From: Gnetum montanum
Taxonomy: Eukaryota > Streptophyta > Gnetopsida > Gnetales > Gnetaceae
Assembly (NCBI GenBank): GCA_015680685.1
Contig: MNCI01014748.1
Coordinates: 2,604 to 48,433 of the forward strand
DNA: 45,830 nucleotides
Reading direction: 5' to 3'
Under the pieces are notes generated by a model that was not told the DNA's origin, ran no database searches, and saw nothing but the letters and a program-made list of their open reading frames with translations. The first letter of the stretch is position 1, and every line of letters starts with the position of its first letter. This document shows positions 1-11,855 of this stretch, piece after piece. A program made the position numbers and the translations under genes.

Positions 1-230
1 TTGTGCACCGGTCTGACGTAGTTGTGTAAGGACACAAGGCGGACGTAAAGCCCCGGTGGACAAGGGGGATGTAGCTGGTGGATGCGGTGGGCGAAACACG
101 GATTGTGCTCAGCGTGCAGCATGCAGGGGCTTCCGGCGTAAGCGTGAGCGTGCGAGCGTTTCCGCAGCGTAATTGCTCTGGGTCAGCTCTCATAAGTTTT
201 CGCCGAGGGCGTAAACGTGGAAAACTGGGC

Positions 231-240
231 TATTTATAGG
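231..240 (-). promoter_or_regulatory. TATA box of LTR Z
   Basis: The minus strand reads CCTATAAATA, followed by GCCCAG. It lies downstream of the U3 array, and the LTRs of element C have a matching CCCTATAAATA at the equivalent place. Transcription would run toward position 1. Confidence 0.6.
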
Positions 241-300
241 GGAAGGGTTACCGGGAAAAGCGGATGGGGAGACACGTGGCGTACGGACCGGGCGTTACAA

Positions 301-700
301 TTTAGAAACTCGGTACACGCTGGGTGCATACATTACAAAACAGCGTGTACGCTGGGCGTGAACGCTGGGCGTAGACGCTGGGCGTAGACTTTTTCAAGCT
401 GGCGTGTATTCTGGGCGTACACGCTGGGCGTATACGCCGGGCGTAGACGCCGGGCGTAGAGACTGACGGATGTCCACTTGCTTCAATCCTTGCTCTTTGG
501 TGTAATCTTCATGTTGCCATTGGAGATCCTGTCGTCGAGCGTGTACGCCGAGAAGCCGGGCGTAGAACGCTGGGCGTAGACGCTGGGCGTGAACGCTGGT
601 CGTAGACGCTGGGCGTGAACGCTGGGCGTAGACGTTGGGCATAGACGCTGGGCGTAGACGCTGGGCGTGAACGCTGGGCGTGGACGCTGGGCGTAACACT
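301..700. repeat. 13-bp minisatellite in U3 of LTR Z
   Basis: Units alternate between GTAGACGCTGGGC and GTGAACGCTGGGC. About ten units are contiguous from 563 to 694. Degenerate units occur from 310 to 460, separated by about 100 bp of non-repeat sequence. The array lies upstream of the TATA box in the direction of transcription. Open frames in it (for example minus strand 394-699) are by-products of the repeat. Confidence 0.9.
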
Positions 701-807
701 TAAAAATATTTTTGTGGTGTTTCATCCTAGACTTGACCTTTTCATATGAAAATCCTTACAATGCAAATTTTAAAATTTTTTCCAACAAACAATTTTTAAT
801 TACTAAG

Positions 808-1677
808 TGATGAATCATATTTGGCCTAGCTCCTATATCAGAGTCCTAATATTAGATACTTGATATCAAGGCTCAAGAAATTATGTCAAATATCCAATAT
901 CATGGGATGTGTATTGGTCTATAAATATAGCTTTTAGGCACATAGTTTGCATAATTTTTGTGTCATAGCATAGTAGAGCTCTTGTAGTTTCTTTTGTCTA
1001 GAGTTAGACTATTTTCCAAAGTGCCCACAATAGGAGTCATTGAGTGTATGGATATTTATTTAAGCATTGTTGTACTTCAATATGAGAATATTTTCCATAA
1101 TAAAGATGAGCTTTCTAATCAAGCCTTGTAGCACCTTGGCCAGCTTAAATATTTTATTCATGCATTTAATGTTTTGTGTAATTTCATTTAATACTACCAA
1201 GTAATTAAGCTAAAGTAAGCTAGCTAGATTAAATAATAGTTAAGTAAGCACATAAGTATGATCACTTCGAGCATGCACATGATGCTTGGGAATCCCATTA
1301 ATTCATAACATTTGGTAATCTAGTAGTGTTATACATGTTTAAGATGTGCATGGAAAGTGGGACTAGATACTTATGTTAGGGTAGTTAGCTATTAATTGGC
1401 ACTTAGATTAGTTAAAGTGGTTCATAAATTGAGTTTCAACTTGTTATTAATTTTAGGTAAATAAAATATAAAATAATAAAAATTATGTACCTCAATTACA
1501 CTTAACCATACAACTAAGGTCCACAAGTGTAGTTGAGAAGACAACAATCATCACAATTAGATTTCACATCCTGGAACTAGTGTATATCAAAACTTAATGT
1601 CTACAAAATTCAACCAAATTACACATGAATGCTTGTAATTCATGTGGTTGGGTGTAGGGTTACCTCATCACTCATCA
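808..1677 (+). repeat. 5' LTR of element A
   Basis: 870 bp, TGATGA...TCATCA. The U3 holds several GATATC/AATATC motifs (for example 861-868) just upstream of a TATA box (TCTATAAATATAG near 919-931). A polyadenylation signal AATAAA lies at 1099-1104. It aligns over its full length with 9930-10807 and, more distantly, with 11856-12667 and 43954-45007. Confidence 0.92.
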
Positions 1678-1678
1678 T

Positions 1679-1696
1679 TGGCACCATTGCTAGGGA
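1679..1696 (+). other. Primer binding site (tRNA-Asp), decayed, element A
   Basis: TGGCACCATTGCTAGGGA matches 14 of 18 bases of the complement of the plant tRNA-Asp 3' end; element E has the perfect version. All four differences are C-to-T or G-to-A transitions. It lies one base after the LTR end. Confidence 0.85.
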
Positions 1697-1839
1697 CCTT
1701 TTGTTTGTTACGTGTGCTATCTAGGACTTAGTGAAAAATTATTTAAGATTATTCAAACAAACCCTAAAGTCATATCATATAATAAATTAACTACAACAAT
1801 TTTAAGAAGCACATTGCATTTCTTATTTTCTAATACAAG

Positions 1840-3390
1840 ATGTCTTCTTCTCATATGAATGATTCTTGGGTCAATTTTGCCGAAGTAAATGAGTAGGTGC
1901 CCCAACAATACAAAGTGGTATATGTCCATCCTAATGAATACGTACCCAATTTCACCTTTGTCCTACACCAGGATGAACTACTTCTTTGGCAAGACATGGA
2001 GAGCAACATTGTGTTTCTACCTTATTGATCCATTCTTGTGATGCTCCAAAAACCTATTTTGCAGTTGGGCATTCAGTGGCTTCATGTTAAATATTTTATG
2101 CAAGATAGTGATGCCAGGGATTATCATTCCACTTATGCACAACATCCAGGGGATCGAGAATGAGAGAAATACTACAAGTCTATGAAGGTGAAGTTTTCCA
2201 ATGATTTCCCATTCCTAAGATATCAAAAAGATGATGGAGAATCCTTCTCTAGGGGTTTTCAATTTAGAGAAGCTCCTCTCTTTGACTTTGGTGAAGGATG
2301 TCAAAACTAGAACTTGCAATCCATGATCCATAATCCTAGCTCTAGCAAGATCAGATCCCATGACCAAGGGGAATCCAAGAAGGAATGTCATGGGAGGAAT
2401 GTGAGTAAGCAACAAGATTATGACCATGACCACCAAAGAGGGGGTGGTAGGTACCATAATGATATTAGTCCTCCATCCTCTTTATCTTCATCATCATCAT
2501 CTTCTTCTTATAGATTTGAACATAACTACAAGAGACACGATCATGATGGAGGTGACTGATGCTACTGAGATGATCATAGGGACCATCAGGCAAGTCAAGA
2601 CCTAGGGTGTGGATATTCAAGTGAGATCTATCACCATGAAAGAAGGGGTAGCAAAGGGCATCATAGGCACCATAATCTTGACCTCAATGAGCCTTTTCTC
2701 ACTACCAAAAGCATGCTAAACATTGTAGAGGTAGTGAGAATTCTTACAAGGCACATTACGAATAGTTGGATCAAGAGGCTAGACATGAACAATATCCCTA
2801 GGTTTGAAGGGGGATATAACTTAGATCCATAGAATCATCTTCAGGATTTTCATGATGCGTGTGCTTTGAAAAATATAGAAAATGACTAGCAAAATCTTAT
2901 GTTATTTCCCAAGACACTCATTAAAGAAGAAAAAAACTAGTATCAATTTTAAGAACTAGAATGCATCAGATGATGGAGTATAATGACCAATATCAAATAT
3001 ACTCCTGAGTGTTTAACTTGAGGAGGTAGATCCAAGCATGGAAATAAGGGACACATGAATCCTTGGATGTCATCATGGACTAATACTATTCTCTATTGCA
3101 TAGATGTCCTAGTCATGGTTATTCTCAATAGGAGCAATTTCATCATATCATAGATGGGCTCTAATTACAAGCGAGGAGAACTGTTAGAGTCTATGCTCAA
3201 GGGTGCTTATTAGAACTAAGAGCCCATATGATCCAACAATTGATCAAGAAAGTAGCAAAAGAAGAAGAAGAGTTGAGGAAATGTGAAAGTGTAGAAGAAT
3301 ATAACTATGATCCTTCCATTCATGAGAGGGAGGTCAAATTTTGTGACAATGAGGAGGAATCATCACTTGATGAGGTGATGAACTAGAAAA
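1840..3390 (+). pseudogene. gag pseudogene of element A
   Basis: The coding start ATG at 1840 follows the leader. The first residues (MSSSH...) and the block HPNEYVPNFTFVLHQDE around residues 33-50 match the intact gag of element E (HPDEYVPDFTFVFHQDE). A serine run and a His/Asp-rich stretch follow (2314-2559), then a capsid-like core near 2790-3060 (PRFEGGYN...DFHDACALKNIEN). A C-terminal acidic segment ends near 3390. Stops, mostly TAG, and frame changes interrupt it throughout. A proline/glutamine-rich linker (about 3390-4385) leads to the protease. In life this would be the capsid/nucleocapsid polyprotein that packages element RNA. Confidence 0.8.
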
Positions 3391-4385
3391 TCTTGTTAGT
3401 TAAAAAATTTACCTTTGAAATTTTAGCTAAGGTAGATCAGTTATGGAACTCTATGGTTAGAATATTTCAAGATGTTTTAAAAATTTCTACAAGGTCCAAA
3501 GAACAAAGTAGTAATCATGACTATAAGATGTAAAAAGATGATAAATATACTACTCAAAGGGGGTATGGACAAGATTTTTGTAGTAGAGGAAGTTGTGGAA
3601 ATTAAATTAGATGATGATAATGGATGTGACATCTACCAATATGAACATCCTAAGGGATGTTTCCCTATTATGTCACACTTTTTAAGAGTCTAGCGTGTAT
3701 GTTATGAATCCATGACTAGTAAAAAGGAAAGCACTCAAAAGATTACCTTATCCTTAAGGAAATCCTAGGCTATTCCATTAGCAACAAAAATATTATCCAA
3801 GTGCAATTCCACCACAATCATACTAGTATCAATAGTGGCAGCAACCATAGTCATGGGAACTACCACCACCAAGGCAACAATACTCATACAGACAACTAGA
3901 TTCATATGGGTATTACATTTAGAAACCCTTATCTCCACATGACTCTTCTAGTCAAGTTTCTCCTTTCCAACATCACTACTATCCTCTTGAATATTATCAA
4001 ACTTATTTTCCAGATTTAAGAAGGGATACCACTTTTTATCCTTATGCTCCTCCTATTCTTGCAACTATTCCTCCATCCTCAACATAGCTACCACCTACTC
4101 CATCTATGCAGGATGAACTTCTAGTCCAACCATAGTAATGTAATGCTACCAGGGTCATCAATCTATAACTGGTTCATCAACCGAGTGGTTCTAATAGTAG
4201 ATCACAAAAAATACCTGTGGTTCTAATACTAGCCCACCTAAACCCTCACATATACATGTGGTTTGCAATTCTACTTCTCCATCTCCCTCTACATTTAATT
4301 CCTTCGAATCCCCTTCAAATCAAATTCCACCTAGAATCCATACTATTATACTCACTCATGCCATATATGATTGGATCTAGGCTAG

Positions 4386-4800
4386 TAACCTTCCCAGGAA
4401 ATTAGTTGATCTTGGAAGTCCTCTTATTTATTTACAAATTGTTGGTAATGATCCATGTAAATCTCTTCTTGATTTAGGTTCCAATGTAAACTTGATTTTT
4501 CATAAGATGTATATTACCTAGAACCCATCACCCCTCAAAAAGAGCAATATCCTATTAAAATTAGTAAACTAGTCCATTATTATTCCATTAGAGCTAGTGG
4601 AAAATATTGTGGTCATAGTCTATGGGTGGTCTTATCTTGCTAATTTCCTAGTAATCAATGTTAATAACTATAAAGGGGAATTTCCAATCATCATGGGAAA
4701 GGCATGGCTAAGAATTGTTGATTCAAGAATGGACATCAAAGATCTTTCCCTAGAAATTTTTAAGGAGAATGCATTCAAAAAGATCAAGAAAAAGCGAGTT
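4386..4800 (+). pseudogene. Aspartic protease domain of element A
   Basis: The reading frame contains LLDLGSNVNLI (about 4463-4496), a changed form of the aspartic protease active-site segment in which D-[ST]-G has become D-L-G. Downstream, the conserved flap/C-terminal part reads FPIIMGKAWLRIVDSRMDI (about 4681-4737). It would cleave the Gag-Pol polyprotein. At least one TAG lies between the two motifs. Spacing to gag and RT is normal for a Ty3/gypsy polyprotein. Confidence 0.75.
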
Positions 4801-5319
4801 CCATGCATCATGCATAGTGATATAGGGTGCAATTACATGTAGAGACTCTGGGTCATGAAACAAACATCTATTTCCACATGTAGGTAGTGTGAACCTGAAG
4901 TAGACATTCAAAGATGTTTGTATGCAATAACCATAAAACAAGAGGGCACCTTGTGGTTGACTACTAATCCTTAAAGTAACATAATTTTCATGGAACCTAC
5001 TAATAGCCTCACATGCACTTATGTTGTAGGCATGGATGAACTAGAACAAGTTCATCACCAACTCTCTAATAATGTAAATGATGATACCTATTGGGGAGAG
5101 TTGGAAATTTCTAAAAATTTTACATGAGAGCCCCTTGAGTTAAAAAATCTACCTACCATTATGGAATATGCATTCTTAAAAAATGGAAAGCTAGTAATAA
5201 TCAATGCAAATATTTAGGATATTGTTGAATGTAGTTGATAAATATGGTCAACAACCTTTGCTTGGTCATATCCTAAACTCACAAGGATTGTTCCTAGAAT
5301 ATTCCACCATCATCTCTAC

Positions 5320-6640
5320 ACTAACGTAGCCATGAAGCTAAAGAGGTAGCTTCAAAGGAAATTGAACCTCAAATTAAAGTAGATCATCAAAGAGGAAATC
5401 AAACAACTCCTCAAGATAGGGTTTATCTATCCCATCATAGATAGTGAGTGGGTTAGTTTATTTGTGATTGTACCAAAGAAAGGTGGTAAGTGGGGGGTCT
5501 ACATCAATTTTTGGCTATTAAATATGGTAACATTCAAGGATCATTTTCCATTATCATTCATTAATTATGTGTTGAATACCATATTTGGGAATTTCTATTA
5601 TAGTTTTCTGGATGATTATACTGGCTATAACCAAATTCAAATCACATTAGAGGACCAAGTCAAAAAAACATTCATGAGTGCCTAAGGGATATTTGCATAT
5701 CACAAGATGCATTTTGATTTGTGAAATGCTCCTACCACTTTCCAATGCCTCGTCTTAAGAATATTTTAGTAGTAAATCAATAGTGGACTGGAAGTCTTTA
5801 TGGATGACTTCTTCACCTATGGAGCTACATTTGAGTAAGCCCTAGATTGCCTTGAGCAAGTACTCAAAAGATATGTGGAAGCAAATCTATAGCTCAATTG
5901 GTAGAAGAGTCATCTCATGGTCTAGGAGGGCATTGTATTAGGGCACAAAATCTCACAACAAAGAATTGAGAATACCTTTAAAAAAATAAGGGTCATCCAA
6001 GGAATTCCCTATCAACCAAAGACTATAAAAGATGTCTGGTCATTTCTTGGACACACTAGCTACTACTGGCAATTCATAGAAAATTTCTCTAAATTGCAAA
6101 ATCATTAGTAGAGTTAAAAAAGAAATATGTTGCATTTTTTTGGACTAATAAATATAAAAAATCATTCCAATAGCTAAAGGAAAAAATTGTAGAGATTCTA
6201 ATTCTATGGGCACCCAACTAGTTTAGACCATTTTATGTTATGATGGATGCATCAAATTATGCCTTGGGGGCTATGCTTATGTAGTTGAACAACAAGAATG
6301 CACAATTGAACTACACCACAATATAAAAATAATTTATGGTAGTGGTTTTTAATTTAGATAGGTTCAAGTACTATGTTCTTGAATATTAATTATTTGTCCA
6401 CATTGACTATAATGCAATTTGCTTCTTGATGAATAAGCCAGTAGTGAGCCCTTGTCTTATACAGTGGCTAGTAATCTTATAGGAATTTGATCTTATGATA
6501 TTAGATCATAAGGGAACTAATAATGTCACGCTATCCACTTATCTCAGTTCCAATGGGACATCAAAGAAAAGGAAAGCCCACTATCTAATCTATTTCTTGA
6601 TGAACTTATTTTTACTAGGGATATAACTAAATAATTTTCC
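5320..6640 (+). pseudogene. Reverse transcriptase and RNase H of element A
   Basis: RT motifs occur in order: EEIKQLLKIGFIYPI, then FVIVPKKGGKWGVYINFWLLN (5461-5523), SFLDDYTGYNQIQI (about 5602-5643), and the catalytic box VFMDDF (5793-5810; family YMDDF). VLGHKIS and the SFLGHTSYYWQFIENFSKL connection follow. RNase H begins near 6230 with FYVMMDASNYALGAML, whose first catalytic Asp is kept. Stops are frequent and many are TAG. One TGA falls where the family has an Arg codon in FGLRNAP (CGA to TGA). RT copies the element RNA and RNase H removes the RNA template. Confidence 0.88.
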
Positions 6641-7930
6641 ATTAAGCCTAAATAGTATGATGGCATTCTCACCTATCTTCTCATTCAAGAGATGCCATAA
6701 GCGTTGGACCACCAAAAGAAACAACAGTTTCTTCACTAGGTGAAACACTTCATAGCGATCAACAAACACCTCTATTAGGTGTGCATTGATACCCTAGTTT
6801 GTTGGTATGTCCCTAATGCTGATCAACTATGTGTTTACTAGGATGCTCATGAGGGTCCTTGTGGGGACCACTATGTTGAAAGATGCATGGTCATTAAACT
6901 CCTAATGGTAGGGTATTATTGGCCAATAGTTTTTAGGGATGCTCACAAATTTGTCCACTCTTGTGAACACTACCAATGAGATGGTGAAATGGCTACTAGA
7001 ATGGAGAGACCTCAGCAGTGGATTCAACCACTAAAACCCTTCAACATCTAGGCCATTAAAATCATAGGTTCCATCATGTCCATGTCAAATTNAGAAAGAT
7101 TGAGCATGGTTGTTCATCTAATGAGGCATTTATTACACTATCTTACTCAGGCTCATGGAAAGGTTTGACTTGTTGTGTGTTGACTAGCTACTTATTTTTT
7201 CGGCTTTCAAGTTTTTAGATCAACATAACCCTAGAAGAAAAAGTTTTGTAAATGATATAAGATCCTTTCCACAATGTCTNCCTTTTGAAATCTTATGCAA
7301 TGCTTGGGGTTTGAACATAAACTAACAAGATCCTACCACCCTAAGCCAATGGTCAAGCTAAGGTTACCAATACTGAAATCACAAATATCATAATGAGAAT
7401 TGTTAGCAAATATAGGAGAGACTAGGGCACAAAACTCAATGATGCCCTTTGGGCCTACCACTCAATGTGGAGATTCCTTATAGGCTACTCTTCCTATGAG
7501 TTGGTATATCAAAAATTACCAACTCTACCTATTCAATTTGAGCTTCGTACATTATCAACAACCTACGACCTTGACCTAGACTTAAGTATGGCATAAAAAG
7601 AAAGATTAATGAATCTCAACCTACTAAATGATAATTGATTGGTGGCCCTATCATCTAATGAGTTATAGAAGGCATTTAACAAAAATCACCATAACCTTAG
7701 AATTAGGAAAGTCAATTTTCAACCAGGAGATAAGGTCCTATACTAGAACCCTACACATGTACCTCAACAAACTAAGTTCTAGACATTGTGGAAAGGATCT
7801 TATATCATTTACAAAACTTTTTCTTCTAGGGTTATGTTGATCTAAAAACTTGAAAGCCGAAAAAATAAGTAGCTAGTCAACACACAACAAGTCAAACCTT
7901 TCCATGAGCCTGAGTAAGATAGTGTAATAA
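6640..7930 (+). pseudogene. Integrase of element A (core replaced by artefact)
   Basis: The zinc-binding part is clear at about 6840-6980: HEGPCGDHYVER, then GYYWP and SCEHYQ, an HHCC module with the last Cys lost. After 7280 the C-terminal half of the core resumes (ANGQAKVTNTE..., then KLNDALWAYHSMW and ELVYQKLPTLPIQFEL at 7430-7545). The C-terminal domain runs to about 7930 with KGSYIIYKTFSS. The catalytic D,D residues should lie between, but 7093-7279 is an inverted copy of 7781-7967 between two Ns, so the true sequence there is absent from the assembly. Integrase would join the cDNA to chromosomal DNA. Confidence 0.82.
7093..7279. other. Probable assembly artefact: inverted copy of 7781-7967 between two N bases
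   Basis: These 187 bases are, as far as I can read, the exact reverse complement of 7781-7967. They are bounded by a single N at 7092 and a single N at 7280. The 7781-7967 copy continues the integrase reading frame on the plus strand; the 7093 copy breaks it. Perfect identity is out of keeping with the heavy divergence elsewhere in this element. Confidence 0.9.
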
Positions 7931-7967
7931 ATGCCTCATTAGATGAACAACCATGCTCAATCTTTCT

Positions 7968-9920
7968 AATCTCCTCCTTTCAACTTAGTCATGGTGGAGA
8001 TGGCCATCCATGCTAACTATATAAGTGACTTCTCATTTTTTCATCTTTTTGTTTTACACCTTGTTATTTTTACAACCTTTTATTTTACACCTTCTTTCTC
8101 TTATATCGTTTTATATGTTATTAATTTTCTCCAATTTTTTTTACAGCATTGTTAGTACATTTTATTTTTCTTAAATATTTTCCAATTTTCTGTATAATTT
8201 TCTTTATTTTGGTGTGATTTTCTTATTGTGTTTTAATAATAACATGCCTTATTACCAACTAGGTACAGTGTGATTTATTTGATGTGGACATGTGCTATCT
8301 AGTTATTTGATTATTGGTGTTTGGATTCTAGCTTTGAATTTTGTTACTGATAACTAGGACATGGTTTCATTTTCATGAAATAGGCAATAAATCCACAACG
8401 TCCACCCATCCACAAACTCTATAATTTTCCATGTTCTAGAAGTATGAGGTCCCTTTTTCATTAATAAAACTTTAACGAACTTGTGACCTTGGTAGTTTTT
8501 GCAGTTGAAAAGGATTCAAAGGTTTTAACATGATGCAAATTCAAGGGGACTTAGTACTCTTTTTGCCTTTCTTCTTACTCGGGTGCATGTGTGTTTTCAT
8601 GGATTTCCTACCATTTTGTGTCCACCAATAATAGGAAGTTGAACAAGTCTTTGGATGGTGTGGTTTTCACCCAAAAATATCATGGGAATTCAAAGCACAA
8701 ACCTTCAACAAAATAAATGGGCTACAAGCACTAGTTATGGAACTAGAAAGAAATGTTACGCATGCCTAAAGGTCCCCTATAACTAAGGCCCTCTATTACT
8801 TCTTGCTTCTATTTTCTTATTAAATAAGGAATGGTGATTTTTTAATGGGAGCACTCTTATGTCTCAAGGGGATGGACTAGTCTTAGTGTTGCGATGTGAA
8901 GGTTTGTTTTGGTCTAGACTAAGGATGGATTTTATTAGGTCATTTAACCATGAAATTCACAAGAGACTCCATGTGACCTTAATCAAGAACTCCATTCCAC
9001 CCTCTCTCTCATCCATCTATGCCTTCCATGCCTCACCTCATTACTAGTTTCATGTTCTTATTCAATGTCTTGGTTTGATGTGTTGAAATTATTTGATAGT
9101 TTCCTTCAAGTTTTCATACCTAACATTCCATAACCATTGATCAACCATGGGATCCATAGACTCCTAAATTTGAGATTATTCAAGGGAACAAAGGACATGT
9201 GCCTACTTTGGGAAGGATCCACTTGCATACCTTTTGGTTGGATTAGTTAAGTTCTTTATCCTTAGACATTCTCACAATCAAATCCTTTTGCATGCTCCAT
9301 CAATGACATTCAATTGTGTGTATCTTCACAATGTTTTTCATTGAAATCATCTTTTTATTGTTGTGAATTATTTAACCCTATTCAAGAATTTCATCATGTT
9401 TGACTTTTCAGAATTTAATAATGGACTGCTTATCTATTTCACCCTATTTTTTAGTCTTCCTGCTAACACTATTAAAGGAATCAATCTACCATAATCACAA
9501 CCTAGCCAAGTGTAACTACCAACAAGAAAAGCTACCTAAAAGCTATATGTTACACATTATAAAATAATTCATGATTTTGTTGTGATTGCAGTGGGAAGCA
9601 TGGACTAGAAGCAAGACTATCTTCACTAGGAAAAATATAGTAGCACCATGCAATGAGGACCCTTCATGATTGTTGAATCTTCTTCCTTCCTCTTTAGCTA
9701 CTAGAGGAGTTGGATGTCAGTGTTGTCCAAGGTGTTCAATTCTATTATCATGAACATCCAATTTTGTAAAATATTATAAATCCATATACTTGGACACTTA
9801 GAGTCTATCTATTCCATCTAAGTTAGTTTGCATGTTAGTGAATAATCCCATACCTTCCCAATATTTTGTAAGGGACTTGTTTCTCATTTTGTTGACTTGA
9901 GGAAAAATTTTCATTAAGTC
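7968..9920 (+). other. Unassigned 3' region of element A
   Basis: About 2 kb between the integrase end and the polypurine tract. Athila elements often carry an env-like reading frame here, but I see only short, broken frames (the longest about 62 codons at 8859-9047) and no recognisable domain. T-rich stretches occur at 8035-8240. Confidence 0.5.
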
Positions 9921-9929
9921 ATGGGGGTA
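9921..9929 (+). other. Polypurine tract remnant, element A
   Basis: ATGGGGGTA directly abuts the 3' LTR. It is short for a polypurine tract, but its position is correct. Confidence 0.5.
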
Positions 9930-10807
9930 TGATGAATCATATTTGGCCTAGCTCTAACATTCAATATCTAATATCAAAGCCCTAATATCAGGTACTTGAT
10001 ATTGGGGCCCAAGAAGCCATGTCAGATATTCGATATCATGGGGTATGTGCTGGCCTATAGATATAGCACTTGGGCACATGACTTGCAAAAGTTTTTGTCA
10101 TACAATAGCAAAGTTCTTATAGTTTATTTTCTCATAAGTTAGAATATTTTTGAAAGTTCCCATAGTAGAAGTCATTGAGTATACAGATCTTTATTTGAGC
10201 ATTGTTGTACCTAGGCACAGCATTGTGTGCAACAATAAAGATGATCTTTCTAATCAAACCTTGTAGCACATTGGCTAGCTTAAATACTTTATTCATAAAT
10301 TTAATGTTTTGTGCAATTTCATTTAATACTACTAACTAATTTTGCTAAAGTAATATAGCTATACTAAATAACAATTAATTAAGTACATAAGTATGAATGC
10401 TTCAAGCATGTGCATGATGCTTGGTAATCCCAACAATGCTTAACGTTTGGTAACCTAGTAGTGTTATACATGTTTAGGATGTGCATAGAAAGTGGAATTG
10501 AATACTTATGTTCAAGTAGTTATTAATTAGCAATTTTATTAGTTAAAGTGGTTCATAAATTGAGTTTCAACTTGTTGTTAATCATAGGCAAATAAAATAT
10601 AAATAGTAAAAATCATGTGCCTCAATTACACTTAACGATACAACTAATTTCCACAAGTGTAGTTGGAAAGACACTGATCATCACGATTAGATTTTACATC
10701 ATGGAAGCAATATATGTAGGAACTTGAAGTCTATGAAATTCGATCGAATCACATGTGAATGCTTGTGATTCATATGGTTGGGCATAGGGGTACCTCGCTA
10801 CTCATCA
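9930..10807 (+). repeat. 3' LTR of element A
   Basis: 878 bp, TGATGA...TCATCA, colinear with 808-1677. Its U3 has extra GATATC-like repeats relative to the 5' copy (an insertion near 9957-9972). TATA-like CCTATAGATATAG occurs near 10055-10067 and AATAAA at 10234-10239. The flank is CTATG, against CTAAG at the other end. Confidence 0.92.
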
Positions 10808-11855
10808 CTATGGTAACTAATAATAAAAAATTTACTAAATTAATTAATATTTTAATTATTCAATATATCCTAAAACATTAGGAACATTATTCCATAAACA
10901 TATTAAGACTTAGATGCTTTTAAATTATAATGTAATCGAGGATCCAAAAAAGGGTTAAAACTCTAGGTAAATGTTATCAAAAACTAACATTAATCCATTG
11001 ATGATTATAGATTGTCTCTAAACAAGTTCCTAATGCTAAAGATCCTTTACAAGAAAGGGAGGAAAGACACAAAGAGATAGAACATAAATGAGAATGTTGT
11101 AAAATACTATAATAATTCACCAGCCTAGAACTAAGATAAAGAAGCAGCTTATGATCATGTTATCTCCTTTGAACCTAACTCCATGACCAAGAAAAGAAGA
11201 AATTATATGTTTTCAATTTTGAGTTAGAGGTTCTAAGTGTCATATTTAACAATCAAAGGGATGTGGCTGAGAACATTACAAGAAGGATGCTAGACTATCA
11301 ATAGCAAAAGTACATCATATTTTTTTCTTGACTTATCCATGAAAATAAAATGTATTTATAGTTTTTGTATCTATAGAAGGTTATAATGGTAGAAGAATTA
11401 GCCAATTTTGCCTAAACTATGGGGGATCCACAGATAGATTAGAAAAAGTACAAAGTAACCTTTTAGGAATTCTACATAATAGGGAAAAATCAATAAAAGA
11501 GGAACCAAGAGAAGAACCACCACCACATGATATAAATTGAAGATCTTCTATTAATAAGTTTTGGATATTATTTACAATTTTGTAAAATTTTTTATGTCTA
11601 GCCAATCATCGTGTTGCCATTGTAATGCATTCACTTAAATAAATTTTTTAATTTGACACTCAAGTATTTTTAAATAATAATTAATCTAGTCCTAAACAAT
11701 CCATAATTTTTGTAATTAAATTTCATCAAATTTGTATGGATTAATGATTAGTTTTCAGTAACTCATAGAGGTATGATTAAATAGCATATGCTAGGAATCT
11801 TAAGGCTAAGCTAATGTTGTATCAAGAAACATTGCTATCACCATTATCTTAGGAA
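10808..11855. other. No gene seen; AT-rich spacer
   Basis: About 1 kb of AT-rich sequence with only short frames (the longest about 62 codons, minus strand 11417-11605, no recognisable motif). It may be the pre-insertion locus or an older repeat decayed beyond recognition. Confidence 0.5.

Larger units (their letters stand above)
1..724 (-). mobile_element. Partial LTR Z (minus strand), truncated by window start
   Basis: Read on the minus strand, the block starts at 724 with TGAAACACCACAAAA, the same 15 bases that start both LTRs of element C. It continues through a 13-bp array (U3), a plant-type TATA box at 240-231 and a GC-rich R/U5 that leaves the window. It is far richer in CpG than most of the window, so it is probably a younger insertion. 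The sequence to the right (725-807) shows no clear polypurine tract, so this may be a 5' or solo LTR rather than a 3' LTR. No internal coding region of this element is visible in the window. Confidence 0.65.
808..10807 (+). mobile_element. Element A: complete, dead Athila-like Ty3/gypsy LTR retrotransposon
   Basis: Two similar LTRs (808-1677 and 9930-10807) start with TGATGA and end with TCATCA. They enclose a decayed tRNA-Asp primer binding site, then gag, protease, RT, RNase H and integrase remnants in the usual Ty3/gypsy order. The 5 bases before the element are CTAAG and the 5 after are CTATG, a target duplication with one change. Every domain carries stops and the two LTRs differ visibly (small indels plus many transitions), so the insertion is old. 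Assignment to the Athila-like side rests on the tRNA-Asp primer and on homology to element E; no second RNase H is seen. About 2 kb between integrase and the 3' LTR is unassigned. Confidence 0.92.

Noticed and set aside
7093-7967. Large hairpin or inverted-repeat mobile element in the integrase of element A
   Set aside because: The left arm is flanked by single N bases at both ends and is identical to the right arm, which points to a scaffold gap-filling error rather than a biological inverted repeat.
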